NCBI GenBank assembly: GCA_027315005.1 | Contig: DAHUZT010000064.1 | Span: forward strand, 1 to 55,132 | Source: Acidimicrobiaceae bacterium | Lineage (GTDB): Bacteria; Actinomycetota; Acidimicrobiia; Acidimicrobiales; RAAP-2 | Length of the DNA stretch: 55,132 bases | Reading direction: 5' to 3' | In this document: piece after piece, positions 1 through 8,430 of the stretch | Layout: the number at the start of each line of letters is the position of its first letter | Position numbering within the stretch: the first letter of the stretch is position 1 | Position numbers and translations under genes: made by a program | The notes under the pieces: generated by a model | Seen by the model: only the letters and a program-made list of their open reading frames with translations | Told to the model about the DNA's origin: nothing | Database searches by the model: none

Positions 1-689
1 GCCACCCGCCAACCCCGGGCCCGTGCGGCGTCGTCCACCAGGGTGTCGAGGGTGGAGACGATGTCCCTAGCCCGCCCGCCCCTCACGGCGAAGTCGGCCA
101 ACCGCCGGGTGGACGGCAGCACCCGCTCGCCCAACAGCGCGCCCACCACCTGTTGACGCACGCCGACCGGGAGGTCACGATCTCCGAGTGCCCCACGGAG
201 GCGGCGATCGGACTCGACCGTGCGTGCGAAACGGAACAGTTGGTCCTCGATCTCCTCGATCTCCTCCACGGTCACCGTCTCGAACACTGCGGCTGCGTAG
301 CCCGACACACGGTTGCGCGAACCGAGACGGCCGAGCACTTCCTCCTCGGGTTCGGGGCGCGTACGATCACCGGAGGCCGACGCCGCGGCGTGCAGCCGGG
401 CGGCCAACCATCGGAACGATGCGGTGAGCTCGGAAGCGGCGACCACGTTCACCGACTGGTGCACGAGCCTCCTGACCTCGGAGCGAACCCGGGACTCGAG
501 CAACCGGTCGAGCACCGCTCGCCGGGAGGCGACTGGAACCGAACCGTCGTTCATGGCCAATAGCAGGTCGCGGTTCCCTTCGAGCAGCTCGGCGACGGCC
601 AGCATCTCGTCGCCGGTCCCGAGCAGGGACCCAGGAGTGCCGAGCGCCTCCTCCATCGCCACCAGGTAGCCCTGGAGGGCAGGGATCAC
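1..689 (-). CDS. atpH: F1Fo ATP synthase delta subunit (3' end beyond window)
   Basis: Delta subunit of the F1Fo ATP synthase, part of the peripheral stalk that ties F1 to the b subunits. The reverse strand is open from a GTG start to the window edge (about 229 codons). The GTG overlaps the atpF stop as GTGA, so translation is probably coupled. The protein is mostly helical and polar (MIPALQGYLVAMEEALGTPG at the N terminus) and carries the delta/OSCP-like pattern of a helical bundle followed by a stretch around RRLADFAVRGGRARDIV. It is already longer than the roughly 180-residue E. coli protein, and actinobacterial delta subunits are usually near 270 residues, so only a short C-terminal piece is missing. 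Identity rests mainly on its place after atpF and on this length. Confidence 0.88.
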   Translation of the reverse strand, partial: MIPALQGYLVAMEEALGTPGSLLGTGDEMLAVAELLEGNRDLLLAMNDGSVPVASRRAVLDRLLESRVRSEVRRLVHQSVNVVAASELTASFRWLAARLHAAASASGDRTRPEPEEEVLGRLGSRNRVSGYAAAVFETVTVEEIEEIEDQLFRFARTVESDRRLRGALGDRDLPVGVRQQVVGALLGERVLPSTRRLADFAVRGGRARDIVSTLDTLVDDAARARGWRV

Positions 690-1249
690 CGGCTGCCACC
701 GCTGTTCGACGCCCGACCCGACCCGGCACCGGCAGGGGTCCCCTCGGTCTCGGCCCGCACTGCGGCGATCGCCTCGTCGATCAGATCGCGGTGGTCGGAC
801 GCCTGGATCTCACGCCCGAGCACCCTCTCGGCGGCGGCCAGAACGATCTCTCCGACCTTGGTGGTGACCTCCTCCACCGCGGCCTGGCGGGCGATGGTCA
901 CCTCGGCGTCAGCGGCCTGCACGATCCGGTCGTACTCGGCCTGGGCCCGGGTCTGGGCGGCGGTCACCGTCTGGTCGGCGGTGGTGCTGGCCTGTTCGAC
1001 GATGTGACGTGCCTGGGCCCGGGCCGCCTCGAGCAGCGTCCGGCGCTCGGCGTCGGCCTCCTCGGCGTCGGACTTGGCCCGGTCGGCCGCCTCGAGCTCG
1101 CCGCGGATCTGATCCTGGCGCTCGGTCAGCTCCCTGTTGAGCGGCGGCACGACGTACTTGGCGATGAAGCCCACCACCAGGAGGAACGCCAACAGCACCA
1201 CGATGAACGTTCCGTTGGGGACGAGGAAGTTACTGGTGGCATACAGCAT
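686..1249 (-). CDS. atpF: F1Fo ATP synthase b subunit
   Basis: Peripheral-stalk b subunit. From the chosen ATG the protein has 187 residues: one N-terminal membrane helix (about 9-31, FIVVLLAFLLVVGFIAKYVV) followed by a long charged coiled coil rich in Ala, Glu and Arg, then a Gly/Ser-rich tail. I chose this ATG because AAAGGA lies 8 nt upstream; a second ATG nine bases earlier would sit directly on that site. Its stop overlaps the atpH start. It follows atpE by about 60 nt in the same operon. Unlike the mycobacterial arrangement, b and delta are not fused. Confidence 0.95.
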   Translation of the reverse strand: MLYATSNFLVPNGTFIVVLLAFLLVVGFIAKYVVPPLNRELTERQDQIRGELEAADRAKSDAEEADAERRTLLEAARAQARHIVEQASTTADQTVTAAQTRAQAEYDRIVQAADAEVTIARQAAVEEVTTKVGEIVLAAAERVLGREIQASDHRDLIDEAIAAVRAETEGTPAGAGSGRASNSGGSR

Positions 1250-1307
1250 GGTTGTCATCCTTTGCGGGCCGGTCGGTCGGGCACCGGTCGGCGGCGTTCG
1301 GTGCGGG

Positions 1308-1568
1308 CTACTTGCCCAGGGAGAAGACGAAGAGGGCGGCGAAGACCAGGTTGATGAAGTAGGTGGCCTCACACAGCCCGACGGTGAGGAACATGATGGT
1401 CATCAGGCGACCCTGCGCCTCGGGCTGCCGGGCGATACCGGCGATGGTCTGGCTACCGGCGAGCCCGTCGCCGATGGATGCACCCACGGCACCGCCGCCG
1501 AGCGCGAGGCCGGCACCGACCATGGCTCCTGCCAGCTTGACCGCCTCGGGCGTAGTGGTTACTGACAT
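1308..1568 (-). CDS. atpE: F1Fo ATP synthase c subunit
   Basis: Proteolipid c subunit that forms the rotor ring in the membrane. It has 86 residues and two transmembrane hairpin helices. The first has a glycine-rich [21 protein letters not shown] face, the polar loop reads [10 protein letters not shown], and the second helix carries the ion-binding carboxylate Glu67 in [12 protein letters not shown] clear AAAGGAG ribosome binding site lies 8 nt before the ATG. No Na+-binding Gln/Ser/Thr set is evident, so proton coupling is the default inference. It sits between atpB and atpF as in most actinobacterial operons. Confidence 0.97.
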   Translation of the reverse strand: MSVTTTPEAVKLAGAMVGAGLALGGGAVGASIGDGLAGSQTIAGIARQPEAQGRLMTIMFLTVGLCEATYFINLVFAALFVFSLGK

Positions 1569-1639
1569 TGGTACGTCTCCTTTGTGGGTTGGTCGATGAG
1601 ATCGGGCGGGTTGAAGTGATCAATCGTGGCGGCCGGGCA

Positions 1640-2431
1640 CTAGTGCGCACCGTCGGTGGCCATGGCCATGTCGAAGTAGATGATGGTGAGCAGGGCGAAG
1701 ATGAAAGCCTGGATGGCACCGATGGCCATGTCGAACACTTTCCACACGACGGTGAAGGGGACCGAGAGCAGGCCTCCGACCGGAACCGGACCGAGCTTCC
1801 AGATCACCAGCGAAGCGAGCAGGGACAGCATCAGACCGCCTGCGAAGAGGTTCCCGAAGAGCCGGAGGCTTAGGGTCACCGGCTTGACCAGCTCCTCCAC
1901 CGCGTTCATGAACAGATTGATCGGGAACAGCTTGGCCGGGAAGGGCTGGGCGAAGTAGTGCCTGAAGTAGCCACGCACTCCCCGGGTCCGCACCGAGGAC
2001 ACGTGGACCAGAACGATGACCGACAGGGCCATGGCGAAGGGGAGGTTCACGTCGCTGGTCGGAGCGGGCAGCCACTCGAGCTTGGCTCCGATGCTCAATA
2101 CCTCGAAGAGGTTGCACACGAAGATGAAGACGAAGAGGGTGAGGGCCAAGGGGACGATGGCGGCCCCTCGGGGCCCGATGGACTCCTCCACCTGCTTCTT
2201 GATCGCTCCGATGGCCATCTCCCACACCAACTGGAACTTGCCGGGCACCCCGCTGGTCGCCTGGGCCCGGAGGATCAGCCCGAGGATGATCACGATCGCG
2301 GCGGCGATCATCGTGGCCCAGACGATGTCCAGGTCGAACTTGATCCCGAACAGCGTTCGCTGGACGCGGTCCCCCACCGAGATGTTGATGGCGATGAGCC
2401 TGTTGGCGAGGATGGGCAGGCCGGGGATCAC
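1640..2431 (-). CDS. atpB: F1Fo ATP synthase a subunit
   Basis: Membrane a subunit that forms the proton half-channels against the c ring. The 263-residue protein has five to six hydrophobic segments, and the essential arginine is visible as Arg190 in PVTLSLRLFGNLFAGG, equivalent to E. coli Arg210. The start is GTG, five bases after the stop of the upstream AtpI-like gene, which implies translational coupling. The region around residues 118-130 (LEWLPAPTSDVNLPFAMAL) matches the conserved loop that precedes the core helices. Confidence 0.96.
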   Translation of the reverse strand: MIPGLPILANRLIAINISVGDRVQRTLFGIKFDLDIVWATMIAAAIVIILGLILRAQATSGVPGKFQLVWEMAIGAIKKQVEESIGPRGAAIVPLALTLFVFIFVCNLFEVLSIGAKLEWLPAPTSDVNLPFAMALSVIVLVHVSSVRTRGVRGYFRHYFAQPFPAKLFPINLFMNAVEELVKPVTLSLRLFGNLFAGGLMLSLLASLVIWKLGPVPVGGLLSVPFTVVWKVFDMAIGAIQAFIFALLTIIYFDMAMATDGAH

Positions 2432-2436
2432 CGCGA

Positions 2437-2934
2437 TCAGGCCTCTCGATCCGGATCCTCGGAGGGCCGAGGGGTGAGCGGGAGCGGTCCCGGGGCGTTG
2501 TCGTCCACCACGTTGGCGTTGATCACGTCGTCGACCGAGGTCATCGGTCCTGCGCCGGCCATCGACCGGGCCACGTTGGCGAGCATGATGACCTGGAAGG
2601 CGGCCAACCCCCCGAGCACGCCGAACCCGAGCTGGTGCGAGAGGAGCATGAGGCCGAAGACCACGACGGTGATGAGCGACAGGCGCCCGACGGTGTTGAG
2701 CGCCAGCGGTCTGCGCTTGTTCGCCGCGCCACTGGCGCTCACCCGGGCCACGGAGCCACCGATCATCCGGAAGTTCATGATGCCGAGCCCGATACCGACA
2801 CAGGCGCCCACTCCGACCAGCAGCACCCCGAAGGAGAGGCAGGCCACGAAGGCTGCCACCCCGACGATGAGGGCGGTCGTCGTGGTACGGCGGGCCACGT
2901 CGGGAAGGCTCGGTAGGGAGAAGTGGGCGAACAT
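2437..2934 (-). CDS. AtpI-like small membrane protein of the atp operon
   Basis: A 165-residue protein with four predicted membrane helices and a hydrophilic, Pro/Asp-rich C-terminal tail of about 45 residues. Position directly upstream of atpB and topology match the ATP synthase subunit I group, proposed to help c-ring assembly or Mg2+ uptake. Residues such as GLGIMNFRMIGGSVARVSASG in the second hairpin are typical of the actinobacterial version found between wecA and atpB. A GGAG-type ribosome binding site precedes the ATG. Sequence similarity within this family is weak, so the assignment leans on context. Confidence 0.75.
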   Translation of the reverse strand: MFAHFSLPSLPDVARRTTTTALIVGVAAFVACLSFGVLLVGVGACVGIGLGIMNFRMIGGSVARVSASGAANKRRPLALNTVGRLSLITVVVFGLMLLSHQLGFGVLGGLAAFQVIMLANVARSMAGAGPMTSVDDVINANVVDDNAPGPLPLTPRPSEDPDREA

Positions 2935-3025
2935 GTCCGTAGCTACTCCGTCTCCGCCGGGAGGTTGGCCGGGAGGGTGGAAGGTGCCGCGCCCGAACGG
3001 GGCCCGAGGCTCGGTCGCGGTGGGC

Positions 3026-3286
3026 TCAGAGATACCGGCGGACCTGGGTGATGGTCATCATCACGGCGGTGAGGACGCCGAGGGCCAGACCGATCACCGT
3101 GAAGACGGGCAAGGTGCCGACCCACCGATCGAGCAGGTAACCGAGGGCCCCACCCACGGCGACCGCCGCCGCCGCCGACAGCCCGAGGGTGAGCAGGGCG
3201 GTGGCAGGCCGGAAGCCCCCCAGGTCCGCCCGCTTCCGCGGCTCCGAACCCTCGGATGGACGGGATGGAGGATCGCCTGCTTCCAT
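3026..3286 (-). CDS. AtpZ/AtpI-type ATP synthase-associated protein
   Basis: An 86-residue protein with a charged N-terminal stretch and two membrane helices (about 28-48 and 58-80). The GGALGYLLDRWVGTLPVFTV segment is characteristic of the AtpZ/AtpI small proteins that accompany F-type ATP synthase operons. It precedes the four-helix AtpI-like protein, so the operon carries two different accessory membrane proteins. No convincing Shine-Dalgarno motif is seen before the ATG. It could be the first gene of the atp operon proper, since about 200 nt without a gene separate it from wecA. Confidence 0.7.
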   Translation of the reverse strand: MEAGDPPSRPSEGSEPRKRADLGGFRPATALLTLGLSAAAAVAVGGALGYLLDRWVGTLPVFTVIGLALGVLTAVMMTITQVRRYL

Positions 3287-3488
3287 GTTCGGGCCGTGAC
3301 GGGTCAGGGTGTGTGGTGCGTCGGTGCTTCACGAAATTGTTCCTGGGATTACGCAGAGATCCGGCCGCCGGCGCCGATCGGCTTACCGCCCGGTGTGAAA
3401 TTCCTCGACGAAGCGGGGAAGCTGCACATCACGGCCCGCATCATCGCACGTTCCGACCCACGGCGGCAAAACGCCGGAAACACGGCGT

Positions 3489-4904
3489 TCACCGATCGGG
3501 AGCGGACAGACTCGGAGCCGAGGCCCCCTTCTCCACCGTCCTGACCCGCTGAGGTCCGAGCACCTGGTCGTCGACGGTCGGCTCCGGTGACCGGAGGTCG
3601 GACCGGACGGAGGGCCCCCCCGCCGGCACCCGCCCCACCGATGGCGCCGTATCCACGCGCGCCTCCTCCCGTTCGCTGTGGGCTTGCTCTGTGCTCTCGG
3701 GACCTTCGAGCGGGGTTTCTCCACCTTCGGCTTCCTGGCCGGCTTCGCGTTCGTATCCGGCTTCGTGTTCGTATGGCTCGGGGGCAGGCTGCCGCCGCAA
3801 CGACGGATGGAACAGGGTGTACAGGACCACACCCAACGCCAGGGCGCCGAAGGGGATGAAGGCGTTCACGCTCGAGACGTACAGCGGGAAGAGGATGAAG
3901 CCCGAGAGCAGCGCCGTCCAGGCCCAGAGGATGAGCACGCTGCGCCGGTGCCCGTGGCCGAGACGCAAGAGCCGATGGTGCAGGTGGTTCTTGTCCGCGG
4001 TGGCGAATCCCGTCCGGTTGGCCGTCCGGCGGACGAAGGCGAAGGCCATGTCGAGAATGGGAACACCGAGGATGAAGAAGGGGATGAACAGCGGAGCGAA
4101 GAAGAAGTAGGTGTCCCCGCTCTGGCCGGCGACCCCGCCCACCGTGCCCGCTGCCCGACCTCCGATCAGCATGGTCGAGGCGGACATGAGCAGGCCGAGC
4201 AGGAGGGCACCGGCGTCCCCCATGAAGATCCTGGCCGGATGGAAGTTGTGAGGGAGGAATCCGAGGCAGACCCCGCAAGTGATGACCGCGATGAGCGGGC
4301 CGATGTTGTCGGTCGGGAGGTTCCCCAGGTACTGCAGGTGCAGCCCGTAGACCGCGAGCGCACCCGAAGCGATGGCGACCACCCCAGCGGCGAGGCCGTC
4401 CAGGCCGTCGATGAGGTTGACCGCGTTGGTGATGGCGATCACCCACAGGGCGGTGAGCAGGGGGGTCCATTCGGGCGACAGCTGGACCAGCCCGGCCAGG
4501 GGCACCTTGAACTGGAACCAGGTGACGCCCATGAAATAGAGGACGGTGGCCGCCAGCACCTGGCCCGCCATCTTGGCCGGGGCCGACATGTCCCGGTAGT
4601 CGTCGATCACACCGACCACGAAGATGGCGGCCGCCCCGAGCACCAGTCCGAGCGGTTCCGACGAACCTCGGAACAAGGACGACATCGCAGGAACCGAGGC
4701 GGCAAGCGCCCAGGCCACCAGTATTGCGACGAACATCGCCGCGCCACCGGTGGCCGGGGTGACCCGCTGATGCACCTTGCGCTGCTCGTCGGGCTGGGCC
4801 ACGTACCCGAGCTCGAACCCGAGCCTTCGGGCCGGGAAGGTGAGCAGCCACGCGGAGGCGATCGACACCACCAGCACCACCACGTACCAGTTGAGAGGGA
4901 TCAT
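3489..4904 (-). CDS. wecA: UDP-GlcNAc:undecaprenyl-phosphate GlcNAc-1-phosphate transferase
   Basis: Polytopic membrane enzyme that moves a sugar-1-phosphate (normally GlcNAc-1-P) onto undecaprenyl or decaprenyl phosphate, the first step of arabinogalactan linker or surface-polysaccharide synthesis. Family signatures are all present: Asp101-Asp102 in GVIDDYRD, NLIDGLDG at 163-170, FMGDAG around 227-232, and the KNHLHHRL box at 305-312 that distinguishes WecA/TagO from MraY. About eleven hydrophobic segments occupy residues 1-375. The last 95-100 residues are an unusual hydrophilic, Glu/Pro-rich tail probably in the cytoplasm. The start gives MIPLNWYV; a longer upstream reading is out of character. 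It lies between glyA and the atp genes as in mycobacteria. Confidence 0.92.
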   Translation of the reverse strand: MIPLNWYVVVLVVSIASAWLLTFPARRLGFELGYVAQPDEQRKVHQRVTPATGGAAMFVAILVAWALAASVPAMSSLFRGSSEPLGLVLGAAAIFVVGVIDDYRDMSAPAKMAGQVLAATVLYFMGVTWFQFKVPLAGLVQLSPEWTPLLTALWVIAITNAVNLIDGLDGLAAGVVAIASGALAVYGLHLQYLGNLPTDNIGPLIAVITCGVCLGFLPHNFHPARIFMGDAGALLLGLLMSASTMLIGGRAAGTVGGVAGQSGDTYFFFAPLFIPFFILGVPILDMAFAFVRRTANRTGFATADKNHLHHRLLRLGHGHRRSVLILWAWTALLSGFILFPLYVSSVNAFIPFGALALGVVLYTLFHPSLRRQPAPEPYEHEAGYEREAGQEAEGGETPLEGPESTEQAHSEREEARVDTAPSVGRVPAGGPSVRSDLRSPEPTVDDQVLGPQRVRTVEKGASAPSLSAPDR

Positions 4905-4947
4905 GGTGCGCCCTGCCCACCCATCGCCTCTGCGGCAACCCCCGTGG

Positions 4948-6249
4948 TCACGTCCCGGCCAGTTCCGGGTACGGGGGGAAGGCCCCGCACAGCTCGCCCA
5001 CCTCGCTTCTGACCCTGTCGAGGGCGCCGGCGTCCCCACGACGTCGCAGGGCCCGACCGATGAGACCGCCGACGAGCCGCATCTGGTCGGTCCCCATGCC
5101 GGCAGTGGTCTCGGCGGCCGAACCCAGGCGGAGACCCGAGGTGACGAACGGAGGACGCGGATCGTCGGGGATGGTGTTGCGGTTGCAGGTGATGCCGGCC
5201 AGGTCGAGGACCTCCTGGGCCACCTTGCCGGTCAGCTCGTCATCGAAGGTCCGCAGGTCGAGAAGGACCTGGTGGTTCTCGGTCCCACCGGACACCAGCC
5301 GGAACCCTTCGGCGGCGAGAGCGTCCCCGAGGGCGCCGGCGTTGGCCACGACCTGTTCGGCGTAGCGCCGGAACCTCGGCGTCGACGCCTCTGCGAAGGC
5401 CACGGCCTTGGCTGCCACCACGTGTTCGAGAGGCCCGCCCTGCAGGCCCGGGAAGACGGCACCGTCGATGACTCTGGCCAGGTCGGCACCGGTCAGGATG
5501 GCGCCTCCGCGCGGCCCACGAAGCGTCTTGTGGGTGGTGAGGGTGACCACGTCGGCCACGCCGACCGGCGAGGGGTGGACACCCCCGGCGATCAACCCGG
5601 CCGGGTGGGCGGCATCGAAGAGGAACCGCGCTCCGACCGAGTCGGCGATCTCCCGGAAGGGCATCGGATCGATGATGCGGGCGTAGGCCGTCGATCCGGC
5701 CACGATCAGCTTGGGGCGCTCGCGCCGGGCGAGGTCCGCCACCTGGTCGAAGTCGATGATCTCCCCGGGCTTGTCCGGGTCGTCCGTGGGGGGGGACACC
5801 CCGTAGGACACGAACCTCCAGATCGACGAGGTGATGCTCGCCGGCGATCCGTGGGTCAGATGGCCGCCATGGTCGAGTCGCATGGCAAGGATGGTGTCCC
5901 CCGGATCGAGGAGCGCCTGGTAGACGGCCAAGTTGGCGTTGGCTCCGGCATGGGGCTGGACGTTGGCGTGCTCGGCTCCGAACAGGCCACAGGCACGTCG
6001 GCGGGCCAGGTCCTCCACCTCGTCGATCACCTGGTTTCCCCCGTAGTAGCGGCGACCGGGATAGCCCTCGGCGTACTTGTTGGTGAGGACCGAGCCCGAG
6101 GCGGCCAGCACGGCCGTCGAGGTGAAGTTCTCGGAGGCGATGAGCTGGAGCGTCGTCGACTGGCGTGCGGCCTCCTCGCCGAGCAACCGAGCGACCTCCG
6201 GGTCGTCGGCCAGCCATCGGTCGAACGGCGAGGCGGACGGGCTGCTCAT
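4948..6249 (-). CDS. glyA: Serine hydroxymethyltransferase
   Basis: PLP enzyme that interconverts serine and glycine while loading a one-carbon unit onto tetrahydrofolate. The 433-residue length is normal. Visible signatures are IASENFTS near the N terminus, the substrate loop [27 protein letters not shown] around 211-223 with the PLP-pyridine Asp, and the Schiff-base Lys241 in [15 protein letters not shown] strong GGAGGAGGT site lies just before the ATG. The start overlaps the rpiB stop as ATGA, so the two are coupled. It may supply glycine and one-carbon units alongside the serine genes further right. Confidence 0.96.
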   Translation of the reverse strand: MSSPSASPFDRWLADDPEVARLLGEEAARQSTTLQLIASENFTSTAVLAASGSVLTNKYAEGYPGRRYYGGNQVIDEVEDLARRRACGLFGAEHANVQPHAGANANLAVYQALLDPGDTILAMRLDHGGHLTHGSPASITSSIWRFVSYGVSPPTDDPDKPGEIIDFDQVADLARRERPKLIVAGSTAYARIIDPMPFREIADSVGARFLFDAAHPAGLIAGGVHPSPVGVADVVTLTTHKTLRGPRGGAILTGADLARVIDGAVFPGLQGGPLEHVVAAKAVAFAEASTPRFRRYAEQVVANAGALGDALAAEGFRLVSGGTENHQVLLDLRTFDDELTGKVAQEVLDLAGITCNRNTIPDDPRPPFVTSGLRLGSAAETTAGMGTDQMRLVGGLIGRALRRRGDAGALDRVRSEVGELCGAFPPYPELAGT

Positions 6250-6752
6250 GGGACCTCCTCCTCCGATGTGCGGTTCAGACTTCCTGCCGGGGTGGCCCGG
6301 GTGACGGCGGTGGGCGATTCGATGCCGGTGATCTCCTCGACCCGGCGCTGGTGTCGACCGCCTTCGAACCCGGTGGTGAAGAAGGTGTCGATCGCATCGA
6401 TGGCCTCGGCCGGACCGGTCGTCCTCCCACCAAGGCACGCTACGTTGGCGTCGTTGTGACGGCGTGCGAACGACGCCGTGGTCACGTCGTGGACGAGTGC
6501 GGCTCGGATGCCCTCCACCTTGTTGGCGGCGATGCTGATGCCGATTCCCGTCCCGCAGACACAGACTCCCCCGTCAGCCCGGCCGGTGGCCACGGCCCGC
6601 CCCACGGCCTCCCCGTACCTCGGGTAGTCGACGGGGACGTCTGACGTGTCGGTACCGAGGTCCACGACGTCGTGACCGGCGCCGACGAGGTGGCGGGCCA
6701 CCGTCGCCTTCAGGTCGAACCCAGCGTGATCCGATCCGACGGCGATCCGCAT
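6246..6752 (-). CDS. rpiB: Ribose-5-phosphate isomerase B
   Basis: Isomerase of the pentose phosphate pathway (ribose-5-P to ribulose-5-P), LacAB/RpiB fold. At 168 residues it has [15 protein letters not shown] at the start, the catalytic Cys66 in [15 protein letters not shown], and His99 in ARRHNDANV, matching E. coli numbering. The last ~25 residues are a polar extension. The ATG is preceded by TACACT with a 6-nt gap, which suggests leaderless transcription starting at the start codon itself. The stop overlaps glyA. Confidence 0.95.
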   Translation of the reverse strand: MRIAVGSDHAGFDLKATVARHLVGAGHDVVDLGTDTSDVPVDYPRYGEAVGRAVATGRADGGVCVCGTGIGISIAANKVEGIRAALVHDVTTASFARRHNDANVACLGGRTTGPAEAIDAIDTFFTTGFEGGRHQRRVEEITGIESPTAVTRATPAGSLNRTSEEEVP

Positions 6753-6764
6753 GCCCCGAGTGTA
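6753..6764 (-). promoter_or_regulatory. Leaderless-type -10 element for rpiB-glyA
   Basis: On the reverse strand TACACT is followed by six bases (CGGGGC) and then the rpiB ATG. A -10 hexamer of TANNNT form 6-7 nt before the start codon is the usual layout of leaderless actinobacterial mRNAs. No Shine-Dalgarno motif is present, which fits. The -35 side was not identifiable. Confidence 0.6.
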
Positions 6765-6794
6765 CCGACGTAACCGGCTTCCGAGGGCCCCCGG

Positions 6795-6800
6795 TAGGCT
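6795..6800 (+). promoter_or_regulatory. -10 element for the thiolase-like gene
   Basis: TAGGCT lies 11 nt before the ATG of the thiolase-like gene. With initiation 6-8 nt downstream, the 5' leader would be only a few bases. It faces away from the rpiB element, so the 59-bp gap holds two divergent promoters. Confidence 0.45.
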
Positions 6801-6811
6801 CGGGCCTCCCC

Positions 6812-8416
6812 ATGCGAACCGAGCCAACCACGCCGGTCATCGTCGGGGTCGGCCAGGTGGTCGCCCGCCCGCACGGAGCAGGGGCGCGACCCTGGGGCGA
6901 GCGGCCGGAGCCGGTCGACCTCATGACGGCCGCCGTCGAAACCGCGGCCGAGGACTGTGACGGCGCCCGTGCGGGCGGCTCGGCCCCGGTCGGACGCCGG
7001 CTGCTCGAGCGGGCCACATCGATCCGGGCCATCAATCCGTTGAGCTGGGAGTATGCCAACCCGGCGGCGGTCGTCGCCGAGCGGCTGGATCTCGACACCG
7101 CGGAGCTGATCGTGGCGACCCGGGGTGGGAACCAGCCCCAGAGCCTCGTGAACGCCACGGCCCTCGCCATCGGCCGGGGCGAGCTTGCCTCCGCTGTCAT
7201 CGTGGGGGCCGATTGCGGCTACACCCAGGCGGCGGCCCGACGCCATCAGGCCCGGCCGGTCATGCCCTGGACCGTGCAGGGGACAGACGTCCCGCCGGCG
7301 GTGCCGTTCGGGTCCGAGCGCCGGGGAACGACCGAGGCCGAAGAAGCTCGTGGGCTGGACCTGCCGATCCACGTCTACCCGCTGTTCGAGCACGCCATCC
7401 GTGCGGCATCGGGGCGGGCGCCGGAGGACCACCGGTGGGCGGTCGCCTCGCTGTGGGCCCGGTTCTCCGAGGTGGCCGAGCGCAATCCCCACGCCTGGAT
7501 CCGTCGGCGCTCGACCCCCGAGGAGCTGCTGACGGTGTCCGAGGGGAACCGGATGATCGCTCCGCCCTACACCAAGCGCCTCTGTGCCGACGACCAGGTC
7601 GACCAGGGAGCCGCTCTGCTCATCTGCTCGCTCGAGGAGGCCCGCGCCGCCGGGGTCGACGAGGACCGACTCGTCTTCCCTCTGGCCGGCGCAGATGCCG
7701 ACGACCACTGGTTCCTCTCTCATCGTGCCGACTTCCGATCATCGCCCGCGATCCGCATGGCGGGCACCTCCCTGTCCGCCTCGACCGGGATCGTCCTCGA
7801 CGACGTCGCCCATCTCGATCTGTACTCGTGCTTCCCGTCCGCCGTCGAGATCGCAGCCGCCGAGCTCGGCCTCCCCATCGACGATTCCTCGCGCCCGCTC
7901 ACCGTCACCGGTGGCATGACCTTCTCCGGGGGACCGGGCAGCAACTACGGCACTCACGCCATCGCCTCGATGGTCGACACGCTGCGGACCCGTCCGGGCT
8001 CACTCGGTCTGGTGAACGGGGTCGGCTGGCACCTGTCGCGACATTCGGTCGGCCTCTACGGCACTCGACCGCTCGTCGGGAGGCCTCCGGCCGATGCCCC
8101 CCCGGAGGCGCCTGCCGGGACGAGGTGCGAGGCCGCGGGGGGATTCCGATGGAGCGATCCGCAGACAGCAGTGGGCAAGCTCCCCCAACAGTCGCCGGAC
8201 GCCGACGCTCACGGCGAGGTCTCCGTCGAGACCTACTCGGTCTCCTACGATCGCACCGGACGGCCGGACCGGGCCGTCGTGGCCTGTCGCACGCCCGAGG
8301 GCCGCCGAGCATGGGCCAACGTCGACGATCCGGATCAGCTGGCCGTGCTCGTGGCAGAGGAGGCCTGTGGACGGCTCGGCATCCTCGACACCGCTGGCAC
8401 GGTCGATCTGGCCTGA
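6812..8416 (+). CDS. Thiolase-like protein (type 1), probably without thiolase nucleophile
   Basis: A 534-residue protein of the thiolase superfamily. The N-terminal half has VIVGVGQVV and a long thiolase domain; the C-terminal half carries LDLYSCFPSAVEIAAAELG (about 336-352) and TVTGGMTFSGGPGSNYGTHA (364-382), which correspond to the second catalytic-loop regions. Where active thiolases have the nucleophilic Cys in a V-C-G-S-G type loop, this protein reads ATRGGNQPQSLVN (102-114) with no Cys. This is typical of mycobacterial type-1 thiolase-like proteins, which also have an extra C-terminal OB-like domain, here about residues 410-534. CoA-ester binding is likely and the reaction unknown. It is often annotated acetyl-CoA acetyltransferase, but I would not assert that activity. 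Confidence 0.85.
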   Translation: MRTEPTTPVIVGVGQVVARPHGAGARPWGERPEPVDLMTAAVETAAEDCDGARAGGSAPVGRRLLERATSIRAINPLSWEYANPAAVVAERLDLDTAELIVATRGGNQPQSLVNATALAIGRGELASAVIVGADCGYTQAAARRHQARPVMPWTVQGTDVPPAVPFGSERRGTTEAEEARGLDLPIHVYPLFEHAIRAASGRAPEDHRWAVASLWARFSEVAERNPHAWIRRRSTPEELLTVSEGNRMIAPPYTKRLCADDQVDQGAALLICSLEEARAAGVDEDRLVFPLAGADADDHWFLSHRADFRSSPAIRMAGTSLSASTGIVLDDVAHLDLYSCFPSAVEIAAAELGLPIDDSSRPLTVTGGMTFSGGPGSNYGTHAIASMVDTLRTRPGSLGLVNGVGWHLSRHSVGLYGTRPLVGRPPADAPPEAPAGTRCEAAGGFRWSDPQTAVGKLPQQSPDADAHGEVSVETYSVSYDRTGRPDRAVVACRTPEGRRAWANVDDPDQLAVLVAEEACGRLGILDTAGTVDLA

Positions 8417-8430
8417 ACGCGCTCGACGGC

